From assembly GCA_965197565.1 (NCBI GenBank), contig CBDANK010000003.1, positions 930,001 through 994,000 of the forward strand: a DNA stretch of 64,000 nt, in the 5' to 3' direction. The DNA is from G963667675 sp965197565 (lineage in GTDB: Bacteria > Chloroflexota > Dehalococcoidia > Lucifugimonadales > UBA3495). This document shows positions 16,732 through 25,583 of this stretch, piece after piece. Made by a program: the position numbers and the translations under genes. Position 1 is the stretch's first letter. Each line of letters starts with the position of its first letter. The notes beneath the pieces were generated by a model. The model made no database searches and was not told the DNA's origin. It saw nothing but the letters and a program-made list of their open reading frames with translations.

Positions 16732-18562
16732 CGACCAAGCGCGACCAGTTCTCCCGTTGATTCTCGATGTACTCCTCCCGGTGGCTTAGGAGCCAGCGGA
16801 CTTTTCGGCGCAGTTCTTCCAGCCCCGCAGCTTCCAAGCGAGCGTCGGGCGCAGCTTCCAAGGGGTCCATGTCCAAGTCGAACTGGGGCCGTAGGTGGAC
16901 CACCGGCAGTCTGGCGGCCAACGCTTGAACGCAAACCATGGAGCCGGTGTACAGCATTATGGAACTCTTGGGTATTAGGTCGGTTATGGATTCCTCACTC
17001 ACTCGGGCGTGTTTGGGCAGAGGCCCGCGCATCAACCCCTGGAATTTTTGGAATGGCATGGTGGGATGGCACTTTACGATTAAGGGCACGCCCTTCTCCT
17101 CATCGAACAAACGGGAAGCCGTATCCACCAGCTCCGTGGCCTCTTCCAACCCGTTGGAGGGAGCCACTAACACCGGAGCATTTATGCCCGGCGTCGAGGG
17201 CGCGGCAGCGCGGCTGATTTTGCCGTTGCGGCTAGGTATGTGAAGGACGCCGCCTGCTCGTATCCGTTCGGCCCCGTATCCGGCGGACGACATGAGCCGG
17301 GCGGTGTACCGGCCCATGGTGACCACTCTGTCGGGTAACGGCGCCACGCTTTCCTCCCCCGGAACCAGGTGGAAGTTCAGGAATAGCCGGGGCACCCGAG
17401 TGTGTTGATGTCCCACCAACTCGGTGTCCGGTAGATACCTTCTAGCCGCCCAACACAAGGCCCGTTCCCACGGCTGGTTCTCATACCGGTAGATTATGCG
17501 GGAGAATGAAGCCCCCATACCGGCCCAGCGCCGTATCAGCGCCACTATGAGTAGAGCATCAGTCGTCGCGTTGCTGATCTGATGCACCCGGAGTTCTTCC
17601 TTGACCAGAGGGTTTATATCCATTCCGGCCAGGGGTTTCAACGGCTGGCCCACTGGAGGCTTTCCACAACTGGAAAGAACAGCCCCCATCAGGTCCCGGA
17701 AGCGTAGATACCGGGCAGGCACCAATAGCGTGTTGGACCCGTTTCGGATTCGATTGAGCGCCTCCCGGTACGGCAGGTCTCGCAACACAATTGGCGTTAT
17801 AGCCACCCGGTGCCCCAGCTTTTCAAGCTGCACCGACAAATCGCCAAAAGACGCCGCGTGGAAATCCCCTCCTCTGCTCACGTTTCCCGAGTGGACGGAG
17901 CTGAAAATTAGCGTAGTTGGCTCGCTGGGCACTTCCAACCGGCGGACGGTCCGCCTTGCTTGGAGCAGCCGGCTTCCTTCCCGTTTCAAGAAGAAAGCCC
18001 GGTGGACCAACATGCTCATGGCGTCTTTGAGCCATTGAAAGCCGGAAAGAAAGCCAGGATTGTGACGAAAACCTATGACCTGGCTTTCGTGGCCGATGTC
18101 CTTTGGAAGATTTAGTTCCAAGGCCCGCCGCACCGGCGCATCAGCCACTACTATCACCAAGGGCTCCGATTGGTCCCAAGTCTTTGCCAGGTCGAGGGCG
18201 ACTTGAAGATAGCAAGCCCGATGAAAAGTCTTAGAGACGTAGCCGCTGCGGTAGGAGAGGGAAGTCAGCCACCAGTCCAGGGAGTTGTTTTGCCGGCCAA
18301 TGTCGTATAGGTATTCCAAGTACGGCTGACGCAGAGCATTGGCCGCTTGGTGAAACCGCTGGCTGGAGTCAATCTGAGTACTCAGACCTTCGAAATTCTG
18401 TCTTGCCAGGTTGAACTTGGCAATATCCTGTCCCAGGTATGCCCAAGAAAATGTCCTGCCGGACAATTGTTTCTTAACCCTCTCCTGACTGCGCCGGTCA
18501 GGGGCGGCGAAAAAAACTGACGTTTCCACCTGGTCCTTCTTTTCTTCTGATGCCGGGAACAC
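16679..18562 (-). CDS. Large surface-carbohydrate biosynthesis protein, GT-B-like (627 aa)
   Basis: A 627-residue soluble protein without a signal peptide or obvious transmembrane helix. The C-terminal third is glycosyltransferase-like: VLVAPSNGLEEATEL, LIVKCHPTMPFQ, MLYTGSMVCVQALAARLPVVHL and a terminal helix, a pattern seen in capsule and CDP-glycerol-transferase-type GT-B proteins. It resembles the long surface-carbohydrate biosynthesis proteins defined in Leptospira O-antigen loci (TIGR04326-like, from memory). The N-terminal two thirds match nothing I recognise. It overlaps the following FkbM gene by 53 bp. Likely a glycosyl- or polyol-phosphate transferase acting on the acidic sugar. 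Confidence 0.6.
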   Translation of the reverse strand: MFPASEEKKDQVETSVFFAAPDRRSQERVKKQLSGRTFSWAYLGQDIAKFNLARQNFEGLSTQIDSSQRFHQAANALRQPYLEYLYDIGRQNNSLDWWLTSLSYRSGYVSKTFHRACYLQVALDLAKTWDQSEPLVIVVADAPVRRALELNLPKDIGHESQVIGFRHNPGFLSGFQWLKDAMSMLVHRAFFLKREGSRLLQARRTVRRLEVPSEPTTLIFSSVHSGNVSRGGDFHAASFGDLSVQLEKLGHRVAITPIVLRDLPYREALNRIRNGSNTLLVPARYLRFRDLMGAVLSSCGKPPVGQPLKPLAGMDINPLVKEELRVHQISNATTDALLIVALIRRWAGMGASFSRIIYRYENQPWERALCWAARRYLPDTELVGHQHTRVPRLFLNFHLVPGEESVAPLPDRVVTMGRYTARLMSSAGYGAERIRAGGVLHIPSRNGKISRAAAPSTPGINAPVLVAPSNGLEEATELVDTASRLFDEEKGVPLIVKCHPTMPFQKFQGLMRGPLPKHARVSEESITDLIPKSSIMLYTGSMVCVQALAARLPVVHLRPQFDLDMDPLEAAPDARLEAAGLEELRRKVRWLLSHREEYIENQRENWSRLVDEIYTPPTEETYRAFID

Positions 18563-18617
18563 TCAGGTGCCGAGGTCATTCAAGGAGCCTAATCTGAGCT
18601 TGTGCGCCGGGAATTTT

Positions 18618-20270
18618 TCACCCAGCGATGGTCTCTGTGCGCTGCTTTTCCGGTTGAGGTCCATCGTAGATTCGGGTGGAGAAGCAGCCTTTTTTGGTGC
18701 TCTTGAAATCGTGATCAAAGAAGCGCTCGTAGTAACGCTTGGACAGCTCGGCGAACTTGACGTCGCCTTCAAGAGTGAACTTCTCGGCTATAGCAATCTG
18801 CGGCCACTCTTCCTTGGGGAACTTGACGTACAAACTAAACGTGCGCACCAGTCCAAGGATTTCTTCCTGGCTTATCGTCGGCATAGTCAAAATGGAGCCG
18901 GTGATAATAGAGTTGGTCTCCGCATCAGGGTCGATATAGCCTTTGGACGTTGCGTCAGTGTACATGGCGGTGCCCCGGTAAGGGGTGAAAATGTAGGCGT
19001 TTACGCTGTCCGTGCTCAGCTCGCGGTTCAGCTCTATGGTGTCGAAGACCAGGTCTCGAGTCTCGCTGGGGAAGCCGATCATATTGTTGATGGTAATGGG
19101 TATAGAATATTGGCCCAGGACCTGGAACATGTCGATGATCCGCTGATTTGTGAATCCCTTGCCCACGATGGTTTTCCTAAACTCTTCGTTGCCATGCTCC
19201 AGGCCGACGGAGACGCGGTTGCAACCGACCCGCTCCAATTCCCGGACGCGGTGCTCGGTGATGGTTTCAACTCGGGTCTGCATCCAGAAGGGCAGCCTGA
19301 TTTCTTGATACATGCCGGCGAATTTGTCGAACTCTCGATCGCCCATCGCCAAGAAGGTCTCCGCATTGAAGTAGATATACTCGGCGTCGTACTTCCTGAC
19401 GTAGAGCTGGATCTCCTCTTTGACCAGGTCCCAGCTCTTGCGTCGGAAGTAGTACTGTCCCGTGCCCTCTTTGTACATCTGCACTAAGGAAGGAGCTTCA
19501 CAGAAACGGCAGGTATAGGGGCATCCCCGGTCCGTCTCGATGGGGACCATCCGGACCACCTTCCCCTGCATCGGCCGAAAGAAACGCTCTCTTTCGAATA
19601 GGTCGAAGTCCCCCAAGGGCACATCGTCCAAGTCAATCGGAGGGCGCATGGGGTTCTTGATCACCCTGCCGTCCCTTTTGACCCACAGGTTCTGAATAGT
19701 AGAATGATCCTCCCTCTTCGCCAGTTTGTTTGCCAACTCGATGATTGCGTGCTCCCCCTCGCCGATGCAGACCATGTCCACGTCCGGGTGGGCAATAGGC
19801 ACATCGGAGGCAAGGGAAGCAAACACCCCACCCACAATTACCGGGATAGGATAATCGTTGACTGCTTCAATGAGGTAGCGGGCTTGGGGCCAGGTGTCCT
19901 CAACGGCGGTCACTCCAATCAAGTCGGGCTGGAACTCGGCGACTTTCTTCTTGAAGTCTTCAACGTAGTCGCCGGGTTTGAACCGCACCCCCATTTCGGC
20001 TAGGTCGAACTTGCGTACCTGCAGCGTCTCCACCCGGATTTCGTCTAAAGTCCTCTCCGAGGTGCGGTAAAAGGTGGTGTCAAACAGGTCCACGGTGAAG
20101 CCATTCTGTCTGAGACATGCAGTGAGGATGCCGATGTTGGTGGGCAGCAGGTTGACCATGGAGTAGTTGGGGTACACTAGAAGCACCTTGAAGTTTTTCG
20201 GAGAAGACTCTTTGGGGAGAGGTGGAGCCACAGCCCGCTTGAGGAGACCTTTGCGTAACTGGTCGCTCAA
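18618..20270 (-). CDS. B12-binding-domain radical SAM protein
   Basis: A 550-residue radical SAM enzyme. Residues 25-180 form a cobalamin-binding-like Rossmann domain (FKVLLVYPNYS, VGGVFASL, VDMVCIGEGE) that lacks the DxHxxG motif. The radical SAM core follows with DRGCPYTCRFCEAP near residue 250, whose three cysteines bind the 4Fe-4S cluster, and RVSVGLEHGNEEF. The first dozen residues from the TTG at 20,270 are encoded by the repeat element (see 20,244-20,440). GTG at about residue 14 (VAPPLPKES) may be the ancestral start. It may C-methylate or rearrange a sugar or lipid; the reaction is unknown. Confidence 0.82.
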   Translation of the reverse strand: MSDQLRKGLLKRAVAPPLPKESSPKNFKVLLVYPNYSMVNLLPTNIGILTACLRQNGFTVDLFDTTFYRTSERTLDEIRVETLQVRKFDLAEMGVRFKPGDYVEDFKKKVAEFQPDLIGVTAVEDTWPQARYLIEAVNDYPIPVIVGGVFASLASDVPIAHPDVDMVCIGEGEHAIIELANKLAKREDHSTIQNLWVKRDGRVIKNPMRPPIDLDDVPLGDFDLFERERFFRPMQGKVVRMVPIETDRGCPYTCRFCEAPSLVQMYKEGTGQYYFRRKSWDLVKEEIQLYVRKYDAEYIYFNAETFLAMGDREFDKFAGMYQEIRLPFWMQTRVETITEHRVRELERVGCNRVSVGLEHGNEEFRKTIVGKGFTNQRIIDMFQVLGQYSIPITINNMIGFPSETRDLVFDTIELNRELSTDSVNAYIFTPYRGTAMYTDATSKGYIDPDAETNSIITGSILTMPTISQEEILGLVRTFSLYVKFPKEEWPQIAIAEKFTLEGDVKFAELSKRYYERFFDHDFKSTKKGCFSTRIYDGPQPEKQRTETIAG

Positions 20271-20440
20271 CTTGTCATTCCGACCGGAGGGAGGAATCTA
20301 AGGCGTTGGGCCAGAGTCGTCGCGTCGATCCAGCTACAGACCCAGTGCTTGCTGACATAGGTTTGAGATTCCTCACGGAGTTTATCCTGAGCGCAGCCGA
20401 AGGGCTTCGCTGCGTTCGGAATGACAGGAGTGAGGGTTCC
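20244..20440. repeat. Inverted-terminal-repeat element, copy 1 (MITE/REP-like)
   Basis: The core at 20,273-20,426 is 154 bp and is bounded by TGTCATTCCGA and its exact reverse complement TCGGAATGACA. An inner inverted pair, GAGGAATCT and AGATTCCTC, is also present. It matches the core of copy 2 at 56,662-56,815 with about three differences, and the flank GAGACCTTTGC..AACTGGTCGCTCAACT is shared on the left side. The element supplies the last roughly 45 codons and stop of the gene ending at 20,275 and the TTG start region of the radical SAM gene. Confidence 0.88.
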
Positions 20441-22524
20441 TCACAATCCCATTGGACGACCTTGTCCTCTCCCCAAATCTCGCTGTAACGCTGACGGGTC
20501 TGTTCCAGCACTTCCGCCTTGGTCAAGTCTGCTTGAAGACCGGCAGCCAACCATCCCAGGTAGGAACCTATGCGCTCTCCGGCGCGCCCGTCTTGAAAAG
20601 GATCGGCCCTATGGAGCCAGGAGGACCAGTCGCCGAATCCGGGCACCGAAGCCGGGTTCTCACGGTAAGCGAGGAGCGTTTGCCACAAAACATCCCAGCC
20701 TTGGAAAATCACCGAGTTTTGGCCGAGGCCGTATAGGGGATGGTAGGATACCCGGTCCCGGTCCAGCAGGATAGCCGGAGTACCGGCAAGGCGGCTTTCA
20801 AGGGAGGCTGTCCCTTCTCCGATAAGCAGACCTATGGCGACGTCGGCGGCCAAGCTGGCTTCGCAGGGCAAAGTATTGCTGTAGACCCCTCCTTGTTCAA
20901 ACACATAGCATCGCCCCTCAGCCAGGGCCGTATCCAGTAGACCGGACACATCGCCCAACACTCTATGCAGTGAGGTTGGCCTCTTGGGCTTGAAAATGAT
21001 GCCCAGGCCAGGGTCCTCATGCAGCCTGGTGAGCAGATAAAGATAATCCTCGGCTAACTGCTCATCAGAGACCCGGTTGGTTTTCTTGTCGTAACCGGTG
21101 CCCTGGTCCAAGAAAGAAACGATGAATCGGGCGCCATGTTCTTGCAGACGGCGGCGCAGTTGAGCTGACCGGGCCGCTGCCCTGGTAAACCCGTAGTCGT
21201 GCACGTAGCCGGTGGCGACCAATTGTCCCACGCAGGCCCCGCACCGCCGCAACATATTTGCCACGTCGGGACTGAACGCGAAATGAACGTCGGCGGTGTA
21301 AGTAAGAATGCTGCTGGGGAAACAGGTGTGGGAGCGTTGATAGGTGACGCTGATCCCTCCCAAGTCGGCCAAAGCTTGCTCAGCCGCTATCCGCCGGCCC
21401 GGCCTGCTGAGGTGGACCTTAACTTGGTGGGTCCTAAAGAAATCCTCCCAGTAGGAATAGTCAAACAGGAAACTCACAATCTTGGGCGCCAGCCAGGTCA
21501 ACCGGCGGGGGGAGTGGCGTAGGGATAGCAGCGTTTGTCCAAGCAGCCAAAGGTTCAGATTGCAGAACTTCCTGATAAAGACCAAAGACGGCGTCCACAC
21601 GGTCACTTGGGGGCAAGCCGCCGCCGACGGGTGTATCGCTACGTACCGGATTCCGGCTTGGTCCAGAAGGTCGGCCTTGTTTTGGTCCAAAGGGTCTATG
21701 CCGGACCAGCAGTAGAGCAACACTTGGCCCGGAGCGGGAGCCGATGCCGGATACCAGAAAAAGTCCGAGTTATAGCCGTTGCCCAAGCTTATGCCGTCGC
21801 CGTCAAATGGCGCGGCGATGACGGGAAAAGGAGGCTGCCCCGCTTCGACGCGCCGTTCCCCGGGCGGCGGTCTCCACATGAAACGGGCCAACCTTGTCAG
21901 GACCGCTTTAGACAAACGGACCGCACGGGCCATGTAACGGCGTCGGAGAGGAGAGCGGAGATGAGGAAAGGTCCGGTAGGGCCGCAATCGGATTCCTTGT
22001 GCTCTGGCGTATTCCTCCAGAAAATGAGACCACCAGACACGGGTTGTGTACAGGGTGGCTTGGCCGCTGTATTGGGCAAGAAAGGTCCGGTGATGCCAGG
22101 CGGCTACGGCCACCTTCAGCAAAGACGGGCTAATTTCGGTATCAAGTCTTCGCTTCAGGTAGGCTACAAGCCGCCCGTTGGAAAACCGGCGGCCGGTCCG
22201 GCAAACCAAAGGATGCGACTGCAACTCCCGCTCCAAGCACTTGGTCACAATTTCCAACGCATCGGCTGTCATCACGTTTTCATAGGCTACCGCCCCGTTG
22301 GTGTCGCGCACTTCGGCTATGGAGTAGTCCAACTCCCGGCACTGGAAGGGGAGGGCGTTTTCTAGAGCGGTCACCAAGCGTCTGGCCCAAGCGGATGACA
22401 CGAAGTAGTGGATGTTCAGGTCTCCGCGGCGTGTTAGCAGCCGCCGAATTATCCAGGGCAACAATACCCTGACAATAACCCACAGTGACAAACGGTCAAT
22501 GTATATCGGATTAGCAGCAGGCAT
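20275..22524 (-). CDS. Large surface-carbohydrate biosynthesis protein, GT-B-like (749 aa) with repeat-derived C-terminus
   Basis: A 749-residue protein, mostly soluble. A hydrophobic Arg-rich N-terminus (LWVIVRVLLPWIIRRLL) may bind membrane. The second half contains FIVSFLDQGTGYDKK, GIIFKPKRPTSLH and a UDP-sugar-like loop LIGEGTASLESRLAGTPAILLD near residue 600, as in GT-B surface-polysaccharide enzymes (resembles the TIGR04396 type, from memory). The final 45 residues or so (from about TQRSPSAAL) are translated from the 154-bp repeat, and its TIR supplies the TGA stop, so the native C-terminus has been replaced. Function is probably a glycosyl- or phospho-transferase for the glycan. Confidence 0.6.
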   Translation of the reverse strand: MPAANPIYIDRLSLWVIVRVLLPWIIRRLLTRRGDLNIHYFVSSAWARRLVTALENALPFQCRELDYSIAEVRDTNGAVAYENVMTADALEIVTKCLERELQSHPLVCRTGRRFSNGRLVAYLKRRLDTEISPSLLKVAVAAWHHRTFLAQYSGQATLYTTRVWWSHFLEEYARAQGIRLRPYRTFPHLRSPLRRRYMARAVRLSKAVLTRLARFMWRPPPGERRVEAGQPPFPVIAAPFDGDGISLGNGYNSDFFWYPASAPAPGQVLLYCWSGIDPLDQNKADLLDQAGIRYVAIHPSAAACPQVTVWTPSLVFIRKFCNLNLWLLGQTLLSLRHSPRRLTWLAPKIVSFLFDYSYWEDFFRTHQVKVHLSRPGRRIAAEQALADLGGISVTYQRSHTCFPSSILTYTADVHFAFSPDVANMLRRCGACVGQLVATGYVHDYGFTRAAARSAQLRRRLQEHGARFIVSFLDQGTGYDKKTNRVSDEQLAEDYLYLLTRLHEDPGLGIIFKPKRPTSLHRVLGDVSGLLDTALAEGRCYVFEQGGVYSNTLPCEASLAADVAIGLLIGEGTASLESRLAGTPAILLDRDRVSYHPLYGLGQNSVIFQGWDVLWQTLLAYRENPASVPGFGDWSSWLHRADPFQDGRAGERIGSYLGWLAAGLQADLTKAEVLEQTRQRYSEIWGEDKVVQWDCEEPSLLSFRTQRSPSAALRINSVRNLKPMSASTGSVAGSTRRLWPNALDSSLRSE

Positions 22525-22560
22525 TTGTTGCTGAAAACCACTTACGGGGCCGGTTACGGA

Positions 22561-23415
22561 TTACGGCGCCAGAAAGTAGCGCGGCGCTTCGGTCTCACAT
22601 TCAATGGTGACGCCGTCGCAAGGTATTTCTCCATCGACGAAAGAAGGAGGCTCTTTGAGAAAGTAGTAAGGGTCCTGGCGCAGCCCTCTCATGCCGATCT
22701 GGAAGGCGCTCTCCATTGAGACAGCACAAACGGCGCTCCCGCCCAATGGCGCATGTTTGATTTCACCCAGGGCTTCCAGATCGTTCTCGGTTCGCGAGAT
22801 GTCATAGCCGATCCCGAAATTTAGATACCGGACGGCCATAAAGAAGTCGTGGTCTATCTTACGGCCGGCAGCGTACACCTCACCCCGCAGCACCTTGTTA
22901 TACAGGTAGGGCACACAAGCAAGGAACTCCGCTTGGTGCAGGACCGTCATAGACCGCCGCGGCGGGAGCCCCAGTCCCACCACTTTGCATCCCCGTAGGA
23001 GCATCCGCTCCCAAATGGTGTCGTGACCCACGTTCCAGCGGGGATGGTCTTTTGCCAGGGCTTGGGCCTGGCCCCCCAGGGCAGTGAGTGACTGGATTGG
23101 ATGCAGGGTCCGCACGGCCCTAGGGGAGAGGCGCACTCGTTCGGAAAGCGCTCCCATCTCCGAGGGAGACTCTTCGAGGACGAAGGGTGTGCCGAACCGC
23201 CCGAAGGACGTTGTGTAGGTGGGCACTACGATGGTGCCCTCGTCTCCGATTACCTCGCGAAAGGCGCTTATGTATATATCCGGAATAGCCGAAACCTCAC
23301 AGTCGGAGACCGCGCCGATGGCGGAGAGGCGGCTTTGAACGTTGACCATGTCGCCCGGTTTCAGCCCTACTTGCCGAAAAGCTCTGACTATTTCGGCCAA
23401 GGATACGGAATTCAT
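22561..23415 (-). CDS. AAC(3)-family acyltransferase (aminoglycoside 3-N-acetyltransferase-like)
   Basis: A 284-residue member of the Antibiotic_NAT/AAC(3) fold. Landmarks are LKPGDMVNVQSRLSAIG (residues 18-34), GTIVVPTYTTSF (the conserved VPTFT region), HPIQSLTALGGQA, HPRWNVGHDTIWERML and VVGLGLPPRRSMTVLHQAE, where the His is catalytic in the family. In glycan clusters such proteins acylate amino sugars rather than antibiotics. Adjacent FkbH and acyl carrier protein genes suggest that it transfers an ACP-bound glyceryl-type acyl group to an amino sugar. This is inference, supported by co-occurrence of the same families in a C. jejuni locus. Confidence 0.83.
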   Translation of the reverse strand: MNSVSLAEIVRAFRQVGLKPGDMVNVQSRLSAIGAVSDCEVSAIPDIYISAFREVIGDEGTIVVPTYTTSFGRFGTPFVLEESPSEMGALSERVRLSPRAVRTLHPIQSLTALGGQAQALAKDHPRWNVGHDTIWERMLLRGCKVVGLGLPPRRSMTVLHQAEFLACVPYLYNKVLRGEVYAAGRKIDHDFFMAVRYLNFGIGYDISRTENDLEALGEIKHAPLGGSAVCAVSMESAFQIGMRGLRQDPYYFLKEPPSFVDGEIPCDGVTIECETEAPRYFLAP

Positions 23416-23482
23416 AGCAGTCCTGGCACTCTGCCCGCGAAGTTTCTTCTAAGCCTCTGCCTTGAAGGCGGTCCTCAAGGGG

Positions 23483-25309
23483 TCACGCTGGGCTCGTGGG
23501 ATTGACGCTAAGCCAAGGCAGGTCAGGCGCCAGGTATGCCGTCAGGTCCAAGGCCCACCGGCTGGCGCCGTCCTTCTCTCCGGCTTCCACAAATCCGTGC
23601 CGAGGGTAAAAGTCCTTGACCACAGCGTTCTTTTTAGTGGGAATGAACTCGCCGATGACGGACCGGCGCCCTTTGGCCCTGAGTTCTTGGAGAATATACT
23701 TCAGAAACCCGGTCTCGACAGTACGCCCCAACACCCGGCAACTCATCAGCAACGCGTCAAGCCGCCAAGTAATGTCCTCCTTTTCAGGCCCGTCTCGCTT
23801 GATAACGGCAACACCCACTAGGCCGTTGTCTCCAAAAGCGTCCCGGTTCCGCAGCACGTAGGCTGTCGCATCGTCGGCTTGGAGAAAGCCTTGAATGTCC
23901 GCAACGGAATATCGTCGTGAGGTTAGATTGAACTGGTTCGTCTTATGCACCAGTTGATGGAAACGAGCAACGTCTGACTCTGTCGCCTGGTTGACGAACA
24001 CTTGCATTTCAAGCCCGAAAAAATAGTCCTCCAGGCTGGTGCTGCGTTTCCGAGTCTCTTTGCGTTTCTCCTCGGCCGCGTACATGGTCCCGCGGTTCAG
24101 GTCCTCGGCAGTCACCGTCAGGCTCTCGAAGTCGCACATCGACTCCAGTGCTTGGCGGTAGCACACTACATCGGCGGGCCACTCCGGGGTCAAGACTTCC
24201 GGACGGAGTCTCCGCATCAACTCCCGTTCGGCGGGATTGTCGTCTATGAACACCATCGATTCGAGACCCAAGTTCAACTCCTCGGCAATGTCCTCGATGT
24301 TTTCGTACTTGTCACGCCAATTGATCCTCATAGCGGCGAAATGCTCCCGGCGGAGCAGCATCGCCGGATGCCGTTCCAGGACCTCCAGGACGTCAGCCTC
24401 ATTGTTCTTGCTGTTGATGGCCAGCAGAATGCCGCGTTGCTGGAGGGCCAGAAGAGAATGTTGAAACTCGAGGAACGCCGAACCCGGGTAGTGGGGACCC
24501 AAATGGATTCCTTCGACGCCTTCCTCCCCGATCACGCCGTCCCACAAGGTATCGTCAAGGTCCAGCACGATGCACTTGCGGCCTAGTCCCCGCAGCGCCA
24601 TGACATAGGCCAGCATCTGGTTGGCCAGCTTAGGCAGGAAGCCGGCGCTCAATTCCATACCCGCTATATGGCGCCAACGCTCGTCGGCCACCGATACTTT
24701 GCCGTGGTAGGAGGTGAGACCTTCGTAATCAAGCAGATAAACGCCGGGGATGTCTTTAGTGGCCTTTTCCAACTCGTCGTTGACTCGAGCGTAAGATTGT
24801 GCGGCATTGCGGAAGCCCAGCGAGTAAGGGAACCTTCCGGGGCCAGCGAAGTTGGAAATCACTAAATCAGCGTTGCATCGGCTGCGAAACGCCTTCGCAA
24901 GCCCCTTGACCTTTTCGATCAGCGCGGCGAAGCTGCTGGTTTCTGTTAGGGACGGTTGGAAGCCGCCCAGCAGCGCCTCCGGCATGACATGAAGAAAACA
25001 AACGTGGGGGTCGAAGGCGTACAGGTCACTGTCCGGCGCAAGAATCTGCTGCGTGAACTGGTTGTAGCCCGGTAGAAATACCTCAGCCGCCACTCCTCTC
25101 TCGGCGCAGCTTACTTGAAGATACGCTTTGATGGGATCGATGGTGAAGGAGGAGAGCAGAGCAATCCGCACACGGCGTTGTTGGGGGGCTTGCCATTGGG
25201 CGGCCAACTCCGACAGCCGCGCCCCAACGCGTTGGTAGACAGGATAAGAAGGGCGCTGCCGGACTTCTCTCAATAGGTCTAAGACCTGCCCATGGTCAAA
25301 TTTGACCAT
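23483..25309 (-). CDS. FkbH-like HAD-IIIC phosphatase/glyceryl transferase with C-terminal GNAT domain
   Basis: A 608-residue FkbH-type protein. The N-terminal SGNH-like region (residues 45-230) is followed by a HAD domain starting with VLDLDDTLWDGVIGEEG (about residue 250), with DDNPAERELMRR as motif III. A C-terminal GNAT-like domain (residues 430-600) includes WRLDALLMSCRVLGR. FkbH enzymes convert 1,3-bisphosphoglycerate into a glyceryl thioester on an acyl carrier protein. The acyl carrier protein gene lies directly upstream and overlaps by 14 bp, matching that chemistry. Here the glyceryl unit would decorate a sugar rather than start a polyketide, as no polyketide synthase is present. 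Confidence 0.9.
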   Translation of the reverse strand: MVKFDHGQVLDLLREVRQRPSYPVYQRVGARLSELAAQWQAPQQRRVRIALLSSFTIDPIKAYLQVSCAERGVAAEVFLPGYNQFTQQILAPDSDLYAFDPHVCFLHVMPEALLGGFQPSLTETSSFAALIEKVKGLAKAFRSRCNADLVISNFAGPGRFPYSLGFRNAAQSYARVNDELEKATKDIPGVYLLDYEGLTSYHGKVSVADERWRHIAGMELSAGFLPKLANQMLAYVMALRGLGRKCIVLDLDDTLWDGVIGEEGVEGIHLGPHYPGSAFLEFQHSLLALQQRGILLAINSKNNEADVLEVLERHPAMLLRREHFAAMRINWRDKYENIEDIAEELNLGLESMVFIDDNPAERELMRRLRPEVLTPEWPADVVCYRQALESMCDFESLTVTAEDLNRGTMYAAEEKRKETRKRSTSLEDYFFGLEMQVFVNQATESDVARFHQLVHKTNQFNLTSRRYSVADIQGFLQADDATAYVLRNRDAFGDNGLVGVAVIKRDGPEKEDITWRLDALLMSCRVLGRTVETGFLKYILQELRAKGRRSVIGEFIPTKKNAVVKDFYPRHGFVEAGEKDGASRWALDLTAYLAPDLPWLSVNPTSPA

Positions 25310-25559
25310 GGCTCACCCATTTTGTCTCGAGCACTGCAAAGAGGTCGCCCACCTTCGCCATAGAAGTCACTTCCGCACTGGCGAACTCAATCCCAAATTC
25401 TTCCTCGAGGGCGAGAATCAGGCTGATATGGGTGAGAGAATCCCAATTAAGAATGTCGGCAGCTATAGTTTGGGCAGTCACGACCAGCGTTGGGTTTTCA
25501 AAGACCTCTCGAAAAACCTTCTGAGACCGCTCCTGTAGCCGCGTCTTGTCGTTCAACAT
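25296..25559 (-). CDS. Acyl carrier protein
   Basis: An 87-residue carrier protein. The phosphopantetheine attachment site is the Ser of WDSLTHISLILALEEEFGIEF (given in two parts: WDSLTH near residue 45, then the helix ILALEEEFGIEF). Negative residues dominate helices II and III, as in ACPs. It is dedicated to the neighbouring FkbH and AAC(3)-like acyltransferase rather than to fatty-acid synthesis, since no fab genes surround it. The frame overlaps fkbH by 14 bp. A short N-terminal helix (EVFENPTLVVT) precedes the domain. Confidence 0.9.
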   Translation of the reverse strand: MLNDKTRLQERSQKVFREVFENPTLVVTAQTIAADILNWDSLTHISLILALEEEFGIEFASAEVTSMAKVGDLFAVLETKWVSHGQI

Positions 25560-25583
25560 CGACCTCTTTCCTACCCAGTCCGG

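Noticed and set aside
20306..20488. Plus-strand ORF inside repeat copy 1, near-identical to one at 56,695-56,901
   Set aside because: Both ORFs arise from the same 154-bp repeat; the similarity reflects the element, not a conserved gene, and the downstream parts differ.
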